Source: an uncultured Phycisphaerales bacterium
Lineage (GTDB): Bacteria; Planctomycetota; Phycisphaerae; Phycisphaerales; UBA1924
Assembly: GCA_937879825.1 (NCBI GenBank)
Contig: CALFMQ010000121.1
Location: 1-10,705 of the forward strand
DNA: 10,705 nt
Reading direction: 5' to 3'
Part shown: piece after piece, positions 1-6,949 of the stretch
How the letters are laid out: each line of letters begins with the position of its first letter
Position numbering within the stretch: position 1 is the stretch's first letter
Notes under the pieces: model-generated
The model's input: the letters and a program-made list of their open reading frames with translations, nothing else
Told to the model about the DNA's origin: nothing
Database searches by the model: none
Position numbers and translations under genes: made by a program

Positions 1-824
1 TCCGGGCACTGGAGATCGAGGGCAAACTGGAGGTGCTGTCGCGGCCGCAGGTGCTCGTCAATGACAACGAGGACGCGTTGATTCAGGTCGGTGAGAACAT
101 CCAGCTGGTGACAAACATCCAGCGGACCGACTCGGGGAATACCATTTCGACAACGGCGCAGGAGAGTATCGGTGTGATCCTGCGTGTGACGCCGTCGATC
201 AGCCCGGACGGATTCGTGCGGATGGACATCGAGCCGGAGATATCGGCCCTGACGGCGCGCACGACACAGATCTCAGAGGACTTCGAAGCGCCGATCATCT
301 CGACCCGTCGCGCCGAAACGACAGTGACGGTCAAGGACGGGCAGACGATCGTGATCGGCGGCCTGATTCAGTCGCAGAATGAGCTCCGCAAGACGAAGAT
401 ACCGGGGCTGGGTGATATCCCGGTGATTGGGAATGTGTTCAAATCGTCGGTGACGAGTTCGACCAAGACGGAACTTGTGATCGTTCTGCGCCCGCGCGTG
501 ATCGTTTCCGACCGCGATATGCGGGGCCGGACGATCGAGGACATCTCACGCTCAGAAGTGGATCGGATGTCGCTCTCGCCAGAGGTTAAGGAGCAGTTGG
601 ACGAACAAATGTTCGAGGCCGGGCAGGAAGGCGACGGTGCCGAGGGGCAGGTCGAGAACTCCCGCGGATGGAAGACGACGATTCGGACCGGGCGCGGGCT
701 CCGCGAAGACGACGGAACAGATGCGCCCGAGGGTGAGTGGACCGTTGAAGAGGTCGACAAGCCGATGGCGCCGGGTGAGACGATTTACGTGCCGGATAAG
801 AAGAATGACGGTGGTCGCCCGTGA
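1..824 (+). CDS. Secretin C-terminal domain (type II secretion / type IV pilus outer-membrane channel), 5' truncated
   Basis: The gene runs in from outside the window; the first complete codon is at position 3 and 273 residues are visible. Secretins form multimeric outer-membrane channels for type II secretion, type IV pili or related machines. Visible landmarks, numbered from position 3: LEVLSRPQVLVNDNEDALIQVG (residues 9-30), the GVILRVTP strand (57-64), ETTVTVKDGQTIVIGGL (105-121), and KIPGLGDIPVIGNVFKS (132-148) followed by TELVIVLRPRVI (156-167). These match the canonical secretin core in order and spacing. After the core comes a polar, acidic extension of about 105 residues, rich in Glu, Gly and Arg, of unknown role. 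It might be a pilotin-binding S-domain-like tail. A GTG at position 33 lies inside the conserved domain and is not the real start. The N-domains that would separate GspD from PilQ are outside the window, so no symbol is given. It overlaps the next gene by four bases. Confidence 0.93.
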   Translation, partial: RALEIEGKLEVLSRPQVLVNDNEDALIQVGENIQLVTNIQRTDSGNTISTTAQESIGVILRVTPSISPDGFVRMDIEPEISALTARTTQISEDFEAPIISTRRAETTVTVKDGQTIVIGGLIQSQNELRKTKIPGLGDIPVIGNVFKSSVTSSTKTELVIVLRPRVIVSDRDMRGRTIEDISRSEVDRMSLSPEVKEQLDEQMFEAGQEGDGAEGQVENSRGWKTTIRTGRGLREDDGTDAPEGEWTVEEVDKPMAPGETIYVPDKKNDGGRP

Positions 825-1384
825 ATGAAGCCCAGCCACGTATGGGGATTGCCGGTCGGATCGCGTGCGCGATCGCGCTCGCTTTCCCCCTGATGAGCGG
901 CTGCGTGTACGACGATGACCGGCCGCCCCCTAAGCCCGCTCCCAAGCCGATCAAAATGGATGAGCCGTCAGGGCTGGCCGTTGAGCACATCGTGCTCTCC
1001 ACGGATCAGTTCGCGGTGGACTCCGACGGCAACGGGTTCGCCGATAGCTTCCGCGTGTACGTCTACCTGTTCCCCGATGAGAAGGTGTACCCCAAGCCGA
1101 TTCACCAATCGGGCAGCATGCTCTTCTCGCTCACCGACGGCGACGGCAAGACGCTGGCCGAGTGGGTGCTGGGCCCCGAGGAACTGCAGCATTCGATCGA
1201 TGGGACGCTCCCGCTTAAGGGGTACTCCACCAAACTGAATCTACTGGATGCGGGGAGTGACAGACTCGGTATTTCGCAGGCCGACCTGACGTGCCGATTC
1301 ATTCCCGAGGGCGGACAGGCGGTGCGGGCGCGCGGCCTGACCACGGTCTCGATCGGCCCGACGGGACGCGGGCTGGGTCGCTAG
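821..1384 (+). CDS. Predicted lipoprotein of unknown function, coupled to the secretin
   Basis: 187 aa from a GTG at 821 whose first bases overlap the secretin stop (GTGA), which suggests translational coupling. An in-frame ATG at 842 (residue 8) is an alternative start and gives a more compact signal peptide. The N-terminus is a lipoprotein signal: Arg13, a hydrophobic stretch (14-25), then LMSGC with the predicted lipidated Cys28. Met at -3 is a tolerated but uncommon lipobox residue. Residue +2 is Val rather than Asp, which by the E. coli rule favours the outer membrane. A Pro/Lys-rich linker (35-45) precedes a soluble part with a Ca-loop-like DSDGNGFAD (67-75) and alternating strand-like segments such as FRVYVYLF (77-84). 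I do not recognise the family. Linkage to a secretin suggests an accessory or pilotin-like partner, which is inference. The stop codon overlaps the stop of the convergent kinase gene. Confidence 0.8.
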   Translation: MNEAQPRMGIAGRIACAIALAFPLMSGCVYDDDRPPPKPAPKPIKMDEPSGLAVEHIVLSTDQFAVDSDGNGFADSFRVYVYLFPDEKVYPKPIHQSGSMLFSLTDGDGKTLAEWVLGPEELQHSIDGTLPLKGYSTKLNLLDAGSDRLGISQADLTCRFIPEGGQAVRARGLTTVSIGPTGRGLGR

Positions 1385-3945
1385 TCGCTGGTCGCCTCGT
1401 CGAAGAGCTGTTGCCACCGCTCGTTTTCGGCCTGGAAGCCGAGAGTGTCCGACAGGAATACGAGGCCGCGGAGCACCTCCGCGCGGGCGGCGTTTCCGGG
1501 CGGGGGCAGTTCGCCGATGAGGTCCCACGTTTCGTCGAGCATCTGGTACGCCTCGGCGACCCGGCCCTGACGCGAGAGACCGATCGAGAGGACCACCGGC
1601 GCGATCGCGTTGAGCGGATGCTCCGGCACGAGCGCGCGCCTGGCGCGCTCGACGACATCGCGGAGCAAACCCTCCGACTCCTCAACCCGCCCCATCATGC
1701 CCAGCACTTCCCCGAGATTGCGCTTGGTGGCGAGCGTCTCGAACGCGTCCGGTCCGGAGCGTCGCTCGAGACCGGCGATGGCGCGCTCGAAGATCGGGAC
1801 CGCCTCCTCCAATCTCCCCGTTGACTTGTACTGCGATCCCAGATTGTTGAGTGCGGTCAGCGTCATGGCGTGGTCGGGTCCGTTCACCTGCTCACTCAGG
1901 GCGATCACCCTGATGAGCCAGGGTTCGGCCTCATCGAACCGCTCGAGATTCTGCAGCGTCGCGGCGAGGTTGTTCATCGTCGCGATCGTCTTGGGATGGT
2001 CCTCGCCGTTCGAGCGCAGGCGGGCCTCGACGCAGGTCGTCAGGAGCTCGAGCGACTCCTCGGTCCGCCCCTGGCGATCTCGCAGCGATGCGAGATTCGA
2101 GAGCACCGACAAGGTGTTCTCGTCCTCATTGCCGAAGATTTCGCGCTGCTTCTCGTACGACTCGGTGATGAGGCGATCGGCGTCATCGAGTCGGAAGACG
2201 GCCATGTAGAGATTGCCGAGGTTGTTCATGGTCGTGAGCGTCTGCGGATCGTCGGGGCCGTAGGACCTGAGCGAGCGTTGATAGGCGTCCTCGGACATTT
2301 TGACCGCTTCATCAACGCGGCCCAACGCGTCGAGGCCGGACGAGAGCCAGTCCATCGAGGCGATGGTGTCCGAGTCATCCGGTCCTTTCAGGACCGAGTA
2401 CAGATCGCGGGCGCGCGTCGCGAGCGTGACGGACCTCTCCCAGTCCGAGGTGGCGCCGTAGATTCGCGCGAGTGTGAGACTGATGTCCGCCTCGGCCTCG
2501 GGGACATCGGCGAGGTCCGTACCCATCGCCGCCTCCGCCTCCTCGGCCATCATGCGGAGCAGTGCGGTGTCCATGCCCCGCGCCGTCTCCGGGCGGATCG
2601 TCAGGAGCATGCGTTCGAGGAAGTCGTTGACCTTCTCGGCGTGAAGCGCCGCGGCCTCGGCCTTCTGCTGCGAGTCGCGGGCGCGTACGAATCCGATCGA
2701 CGCCGCGACAGTTCCCCCGATAAGCGCCAGCGCGACGATGCACGCCCCGGCGACCGCGGCGCGATTCCTCCGGATGAACTTCGAGGCGCGGTAGGCGCGG
2801 CTGGGGGGCCCGGCGCTGACCGGTTCGTGCGCGAGCATGCGCGAGAGGTCCTCCGACAGCGCCGCGACCGAGGCGTACCGGCGTGCCGGGTCGCGTTCGA
2901 GGCACTTCATGAGGATCCAGTCCAACTCGCGCGGGAGCGTGCCCATCGGCGCGACCGCATCGACCACACTCCGGCGCTCGGCCAGCGCCGTGCTGGGGCG
3001 CTTCGGGGTGGTCGTGACGAGGTACGCACCGAGTTCCTTGCCGGTCATCCGGCGGACGCGGTCTCGGTCAACCGGGAGCGTGCCCGTGACGAGTTCGTAC
3101 AGCATGACGCCGAGCGAGAAGACATCGCTCCGCACGTCGGCGCCGCCGGACGCCTGCTCCGGGGCCATGTATTCGGGTGTGCCGATGAACTGCCCCGCGC
3201 CTGTGACGAGTGTCGCCTCGGAGGCGTCATCCTCCAGGGCCTTGGCGATCCCGAAGTCGATCACCTTGGCGCGCGGCGATCCCTCGGCGAGTTCGACAAG
3301 CACGTTGGACGGCTTGAGGTCTCGGTGGATCACGCCCTTCTGATGAGCGAAGTGGACCGCGCCGCACACCTGCTGGAACAACGAAACGCGCTCCGCGACC
3401 GGCAGATCGTGCTCGTTGCAATAGGCGGTGAGAGGCACGCCATCGACGAACTCCATGATGAAGTACGGCAGGCCGCGCTCGGTTGAGCCGGCGTCGTAGA
3501 CGCGAGCCACCCCGGGATGTTCGATGAGCGAGAGTGTGCGTCGTTCCTGTCGGAATCGCGCGAGGACCGCGCGGGTGTCCATCCCCGGCTTGACGATCTT
3601 CATCGCGACGCGCCGTCGGATCGGCTCGGTCTGCTCGGCGAGGTATACGTCTCCCATGCCGCCGGTGCCGACTCTGCGGACGATGCGATACGGCCCGACG
3701 GCGTCGCCCGCGCCGAGCCCGGCCCATTCGGACTCGTGCGACATGCCGGTGGTCATCGCCAGAACCGCGGGCGTTTCGAGGAATCCGCCGGCGCGCTCCG
3801 CGACGCGGAGCAGCGAAAGCACCTCCTGGTGCAGGGCGTCGTCGGTCCCGCAGAGTTCCCGCACGATCTGGGCACGCTGATCTGGCGGCGCTTTGAGCGC
3901 CATTTCGAGGACTTGCGTCGCGTCTGGGGGGTGATTCGTTTCCAT
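1381..3945 (-). CDS. Membrane-anchored Ser/Thr protein kinase with C-terminal TPR array
   Basis: 854 aa from the ATG at 3945, five bases after the sigma-factor stop. An upstream in-frame start at 4002 would lie inside the sigma gene and is less likely. Residues 1-60 form a helical leader ending FLETPA, typical of planctomycete kinases. The Hanks kinase domain is intact: glycine loop GTGGMG (93-98), VAMK with Lys116, HRDLKPSN with catalytic Asp209, DFG (230-232), a Thr/Ser-rich activation loop (240-256) and APE (261-263). One transmembrane helix lies at about 396-419, after RRNR, leaving the kinase domain cytoplasmic. Residues 440-810 are helical TPR-like repeats of kinesin-light-chain style. 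Seven marker positions (521, 563, 605, 647, 689, 731, 773) fall exactly 42 residues apart. The TPR half, across the membrane, probably senses or binds a partner. The likely substrate is the ECF sigma factor encoded just upstream; this rests on gene order and on known ECF/kinase pairs. Confidence 0.95.
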   Translation of the reverse strand: METNHPPDATQVLEMALKAPPDQRAQIVRELCGTDDALHQEVLSLLRVAERAGGFLETPAVLAMTTGMSHESEWAGLGAGDAVGPYRIVRRVGTGGMGDVYLAEQTEPIRRRVAMKIVKPGMDTRAVLARFRQERRTLSLIEHPGVARVYDAGSTERGLPYFIMEFVDGVPLTAYCNEHDLPVAERVSLFQQVCGAVHFAHQKGVIHRDLKPSNVLVELAEGSPRAKVIDFGIAKALEDDASEATLVTGAGQFIGTPEYMAPEQASGGADVRSDVFSLGVMLYELVTGTLPVDRDRVRRMTGKELGAYLVTTTPKRPSTALAERRSVVDAVAPMGTLPRELDWILMKCLERDPARRYASVAALSEDLSRMLAHEPVSAGPPSRAYRASKFIRRNRAAVAGACIVALALIGGTVAASIGFVRARDSQQKAEAAALHAEKVNDFLERMLLTIRPETARGMDTALLRMMAEEAEAAMGTDLADVPEAEADISLTLARIYGATSDWERSVTLATRARDLYSVLKGPDDSDTIASMDWLSSGLDALGRVDEAVKMSEDAYQRSLRSYGPDDPQTLTTMNNLGNLYMAVFRLDDADRLITESYEKQREIFGNEDENTLSVLSNLASLRDRQGRTEESLELLTTCVEARLRSNGEDHPKTIATMNNLAATLQNLERFDEAEPWLIRVIALSEQVNGPDHAMTLTALNNLGSQYKSTGRLEEAVPIFERAIAGLERRSGPDAFETLATKRNLGEVLGMMGRVEESEGLLRDVVERARRALVPEHPLNAIAPVVLSIGLSRQGRVAEAYQMLDETWDLIGELPPPGNAARAEVLRGLVFLSDTLGFQAENERWQQLFDEATSD

Positions 3946-3950
3946 GGGAG

Positions 3951-4532
3951 TCAGGCGCCCGCCTCGAGTTCGCGGAAGAGCCAGAGGCGGGCGTAGGACC
4001 ACTCGCTCTTGATCGTCGCGGGTGAGAGTTCCATGGCGGCCGCGGTCTCCTCGATCGTCAATCCGGCGAAGTAACGGAGGTGAACGATCTCGGCCTTCCG
4101 TTCGTCGCGACTCGAGAGGCGGCCCAGCGCATCATCGAGGGCGATCATGTCGACCTTGTCGTCGGGGAGGTCAACCGCGATGTCGTCGTGGAACCCCGCA
4201 CGGTCACGGCCCCCGCCGTGCTTGGCGGCTCGGTGGCGGCGGGCGCGCTCGACGAGGATTCGCCTCATGGCCTGGGCCGCGGCGCCGAAGAAGTGGCGGC
4301 GGTTGGCCCACGAGACCTCCCCGCCCGACCCGACGAGTCGCATGTAGGCCTCATGGACCAGGGCGGTGGGCTGGAGGGTGTACCCCGCGCCGCGGCCCCG
4401 TTCGCGTTCCATCATGGCCCGGGCGGTCCGGCGCAGTTCGTCATAGACGAGCGGCAGCAGTTCCTCCGAGGCGCGGGAGTCCCCGTCGTCGATGGCGGAG
4501 AGAAGCACCGTGATATCCCGTGCGGGTTCCAA
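3951..4532 (-). CDS. ECF-type RNA polymerase sigma factor (TIGR02999 / ECF43-like)
   Basis: 193 aa from a TTG at 4532, preceded by GGAG ten bases upstream. An in-frame GTG at 4508 (residue 9) is an alternative, and there is no in-frame ATG upstream before a stop. Region 2 spans about residues 10-95: LPLVYDELRRTARAMM (26-41), YTLQPTALVHEAYMRL (51-66), then NRRHFFGAAAQAMRRILVER (77-96). Region 4 is at 133-190, with VHLRYFAGLTIEETAAAM (150-167) and the helix-turn-helix recognition part SPATIKSEWSYARLWL (170-185). This architecture matches the TIGR02999 family abundant in planctomycetes. It directs core polymerase to alternative promoters. Region 2.2 lacks the acidic DAED-type residues usual in ECF sigmas and reads QPTALVHE, with Thr56 in the middle. 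The kinase gene follows within the same operon and no anti-sigma gene is present, so control by phosphorylation is the favoured model. Confidence 0.93.
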   Translation of the reverse strand: MEPARDITVLLSAIDDGDSRASEELLPLVYDELRRTARAMMERERGRGAGYTLQPTALVHEAYMRLVGSGGEVSWANRRHFFGAAAQAMRRILVERARRHRAAKHGGGRDRAGFHDDIAVDLPDDKVDMIALDDALGRLSSRDERKAEIVHLRYFAGLTIEETAAAMELSPATIKSEWSYARLWLFRELEAGA

Positions 4533-4637
4533 CCGAGCATTTCTCCAGAATCTTCAGCCGACCCAAAGGGGATTCTCGCATGGCTCCGGTACCGGGACAA
4601 CCGCATAGTGGCGGGTCCCCCCCAAAGGAGCATCCAG
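4533..4637. promoter_or_regulatory. Divergent control region between the sigma/kinase operon and the first dockerin gene
   Basis: These 105 bp must hold the start signals for both directions. Visible elements: an inverted pair AGAATC (4547-4552) and GATTCT (4571-4576); a perfect 10-bp palindrome CCGGTACCGG (4586-4595); and a dyad from 4594 to 4619 with outer arms GGGAC/GTCCC and inner arms CCGC/GCGG, with two unpaired A in the left arm. The last dyad could be an operator, a leader hairpin just before the ribosome-binding site, or an ECF-like GGGAC-N16-GTC element that reads the same on both strands. No convincing housekeeping -35/-10 pair is visible. The assignment of any element is uncertain. 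Confidence 0.45.
4625..4630 (+). promoter_or_regulatory. Ribosome-binding site AAGGAG of the first dockerin gene
   Basis: AAGGAG lies seven bases before the ATG at 4638. It fixes that start over the much longer open frame that continues upstream through the antisense of the sigma gene. The second paralogue has the same motif at the same distance. Confidence 0.85.
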
Positions 4638-6710
4638 ATGAGCCGGATCTATAGAAACGCAGCCCTCTCCGCCGTCGCCCTGGCCTGTGCGGCCGGGTCC
4701 ACGCGGGCGGACATCCCGTACTGGTGGTACATCAACAACAGCAACTTCGGGTTCGAGATGAAGCACATGCCGGACTTCGACCAGCGCCGGTCGGCCTCGG
4801 GCAACACCCAGGGCCTGCCCAACAACGGGTCGATGTACTGCGTCCCGACGGCGACGGTCAACCTATTCGCTTATGCCGCCAACCACGGTTTCCCGAACAT
4901 CGGGCCCGGCATGGCCAACTGGCAGCTGCAGAACAAGTACAACATCGCCACCGCGACGATCAACAATGTCGGATTCTATATGGGTACGACGCCCAGCGGC
5001 GGCACCGGCGGGCAGGGGTGGGACGACGGAATCGCGACTTGGCTCTCCGGGCACCCTTACATGGAATACTCGCACTACTGGGCTTCGGGGACCTGGGCGC
5101 CCACGATGGCGGACATGACATTGTCTGTCGGTCAGGGCGGCATCGTGGCCTTCGCATACGGGCGCTATCAGATCGCCTCGAACTGGAACGGCTACCCCCG
5201 CGTCTCGACGCGCACCGGCGGGCACGCCGTGACGCTGACGGGCACATGGAAGATTGGGTCCGACGAGCACATCCTCTACCGCGATCCCGCGGATGATCCC
5301 GCCAACGCGACGCAATCCACCTTCGGCAACACCATGTACAACACGCTCACCCGCCAGGTCGCCTTCGGGCAGTCCAACGGGCAGGTGCGCAACTGCGTCG
5401 AACTGGTGACGAACTCCAACGACGGCCTGCGTCGGATCATCGACGAGTATGTCAGCATCCGCCCGAAGTTCGGCATGCACTTCTCGCCGAGCCAGCAGGT
5501 GATCGGCTTCGTCCTGCCGCAGGCGTTCTTCACGAACGCGCTGATCGAGCTGCCGTCTGAGGTGCATCTCGACCCATCTGTGGACATCATCGACGCGGTG
5601 CTGTCGCCGGACAACGCACAGGTGTTCGCGCTCGTCGAAGACCTCTTGGGCAATGAGCATGTGCAGGTCGTCGACCCCGCGACCGGGCAGATGCTCAACA
5701 CCTGGGCGTTCCCGCGCCTCGAGAAAATCACTTTCGGGCGCAAGCGCCAGCTCTACGCGACCGACGGCCCCAAGACCTACTGCCTCGATCCGGACACCGG
5801 CGCGATCGTCGCGTCGCTCAACATGAACAACGACGCGATGGTTTATCGCGACGGGACCGATCAGTTGTGCGTGCTCGACGGGACCTCGCTCAAGTGGTAC
5901 CCGGAGAACCTCGCGCTGATCACAGCGCCGCCGACGTGGAACATCCCGACCTCCGTGCCCATCGGCGCCAACCCCAAGATCTCCATTGGCCCGGCCAGCG
6001 GGCGCGTCTGGCTGACCACCGAGGCGTCCGACGCGCTCTACGGACTGCTGCTGCCCGCGGCGGGGGGCCCGCTCCAGGTGCTGACGATCTCGCTCCCGGG
6101 AATCGTCAATCCCGGCGCGGTGTGCGAGGACGCCGCCGGCGGCCTCATCGTCGCGTGCGACGGTTCAGTCAAGCACGTCAAGCAGGCGAGCACTCCCGTC
6201 GGTTCATTCTGGTACATCGATACCTCATCGCCCTGGCACAACAAGCCCGCGGGCCCGATGTTCTGCACCTCGCAGTCGCGCACGAACTTCGATCCGCTGC
6301 TCCATACCGGCCCGGCGTGGAACAACATCGATCCGTCGCAGCTGACCTTCGGTGAGTTCATGCCCGATTGCCCCGGCGACCTCGACGGCAGCCAGCGCGT
6401 CGATGTGAACGACCTCAACCAGCTCCTCGCCGGCTGGGGCACCGCGTCGCTCTCGAGCGATGTGAACCGCAACGGCGTCACCGATGTCGACGACCTCAAC
6501 ATGCTGCTGGCCAACTGGAACAAGTCGTGCGTTGACCTGCCCTGCCCCGGCGACGCCGACGGCAACGGTGTGGTGAATGTCGATGACCTCAATCTCGTGC
6601 TCAGCAACTGGCTGACGGCCGACGATGTGGGCGACTTCAACTCAGACGGCGTCGTGAACGTCGACGACCTGAACGACCTGCTCTCGCACTGGCAGGATAC
6701 CTGCCTGTAA
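4638..6710 (+). CDS. Secreted dockerin-tailed protein with C39-like peptidase and propeller-like regions (copy 1)
   Basis: 690 aa. A signal peptide (1-24) ends TRA before Asp25. Residues 25-280 resemble a C39-like papain-fold peptidase: YCVPTATVNLFAY with Cys68, GGHAVTLTG with His196, and YRDPADD with Asp216, giving the expected Cys/His/Asp order. The usual oxyanion Gln shortly before the Cys is not obvious; Gln49 (DFDQ) is conserved but 19 residues away, so activity is uncertain. Residues 315-515 contain at least five strand-rich units with turns such as DPATG, DPDTG and CDGS, like a beta-propeller. C578-L690 holds two dockerin-like modules, each framed by cysteines (578/631 and 636/689), with four Ca-binding-type loops. 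It probably acts outside the cytoplasm, docked to or retained at the cell surface. The longer frame starting at 4080 is rejected because it runs antisense through the sigma gene. An intrinsic terminator follows. Confidence 0.9.
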   Translation: MSRIYRNAALSAVALACAAGSTRADIPYWWYINNSNFGFEMKHMPDFDQRRSASGNTQGLPNNGSMYCVPTATVNLFAYAANHGFPNIGPGMANWQLQNKYNIATATINNVGFYMGTTPSGGTGGQGWDDGIATWLSGHPYMEYSHYWASGTWAPTMADMTLSVGQGGIVAFAYGRYQIASNWNGYPRVSTRTGGHAVTLTGTWKIGSDEHILYRDPADDPANATQSTFGNTMYNTLTRQVAFGQSNGQVRNCVELVTNSNDGLRRIIDEYVSIRPKFGMHFSPSQQVIGFVLPQAFFTNALIELPSEVHLDPSVDIIDAVLSPDNAQVFALVEDLLGNEHVQVVDPATGQMLNTWAFPRLEKITFGRKRQLYATDGPKTYCLDPDTGAIVASLNMNNDAMVYRDGTDQLCVLDGTSLKWYPENLALITAPPTWNIPTSVPIGANPKISIGPASGRVWLTTEASDALYGLLLPAAGGPLQVLTISLPGIVNPGAVCEDAAGGLIVACDGSVKHVKQASTPVGSFWYIDTSSPWHNKPAGPMFCTSQSRTNFDPLLHTGPAWNNIDPSQLTFGEFMPDCPGDLDGSQRVDVNDLNQLLAGWGTASLSSDVNRNGVTDVDDLNMLLANWNKSCVDLPCPGDADGNGVVNVDDLNLVLSNWLTADDVGDFNSDGVVNVDDLNDLLSHWQDTCL
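6369..6707 (+). repeat. Two tandem dockerin-like modules (four Ca-binding-type loops), copy 1
   Basis: The segment encodes loops DLDGSQRVDVND, DVNRNGVTDVDD, DADGNGVVNVDD and DFNSDGVVNVDD, each followed by a Leu-rich F-helix-like segment ending in Trp. Each pair of loops forms a 54-residue module opened by CPGD and closed by a Cys (SC or TC), which predicts one disulfide per module. Loop 1 lacks the Gly usual at loop position 6 (it has Gln), and this is shared by the second gene. Dockerins bind cohesins in cellulosomes; no cohesin is encoded here. Confidence 0.88.
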
Positions 6711-6742
6711 GCAAGAACCGGCTGCGAGCAAACCAATGCTCC

Positions 6743-6784
6743 GCCCCTGCTGCGCCCACCCGCGCAGCGGGGGCCTTTTTGTTT
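6743..6784 (+). terminator. Intrinsic terminator of copy 1
   Basis: A 13-bp stem (6743-6755 with 6762-6774) contains one G-U pair and a six-base loop CCACCC, followed by TTTTTGTTT. It starts 33 bases after the stop codon, so copy 2 is expected to be transcribed from its own promoter. Confidence 0.92.
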
Positions 6785-6949
6785 GGGATGTGGTTGCAAG
6801 GGTCGCGCGCGTGTGAGGACCCGCAGACCGAATGATCGAGAAAGCGGCCGCAATACTGGCCAATCGGCGCGCCGGTCACGCATGAATAGGGTGTCGGGAC
6901 GACAGGCATACGGCCGAGCGCCCAAGTCATCAGAAAAAGGAGCATCTCG
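6785..6949 (+). promoter_or_regulatory. Leader and presumed promoter region of copy 2, with RBS at 6937-6942
   Basis: This is non-coding sequence between the terminator and the second gene. AAGGAG (6937-6942) lies seven bases before the ATG at 6950. The palindromes GCGGCCGC (6844-6851) and GGCGCGCC (6866-6873) are visible but may be chance in GC-rich DNA. A string CGGGACGACAGGCATA (from 6895) resembles CGGGACAACCGCATA (from 4593) upstream of copy 1, a possible shared control element. No clear -35/-10 pair could be assigned. Confidence 0.5.

Noticed and set aside
1870..3486. Plus-strand open frame of 538 codons antisense to the kinase gene
   Set aside because: It lies fully opposite a kinase gene with intact motifs. 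Its Arg/Gly/Asp-rich translation is typical of an antisense frame in GC-rich DNA and shows no domain.
3946..4002. Longer kinase start at 4002
   Set aside because: It would overlap the end of the sigma gene by about 50 bases and adds 19 residues without family resemblance; the ATG at 3945 fits operon spacing.
4080..4637. Upstream extension of the first dockerin gene
   Set aside because: It runs antisense through the sigma gene and would bury a clear signal peptide; the ATG at 4638 has a strong ribosome-binding site.
6844..6873. Palindromes GCGGCCGC and GGCGCGCC before copy 2 as operators
   Set aside because: Eight-base G+C palindromes are expected by chance in such GC-rich DNA and have no counterpart upstream of copy 1.
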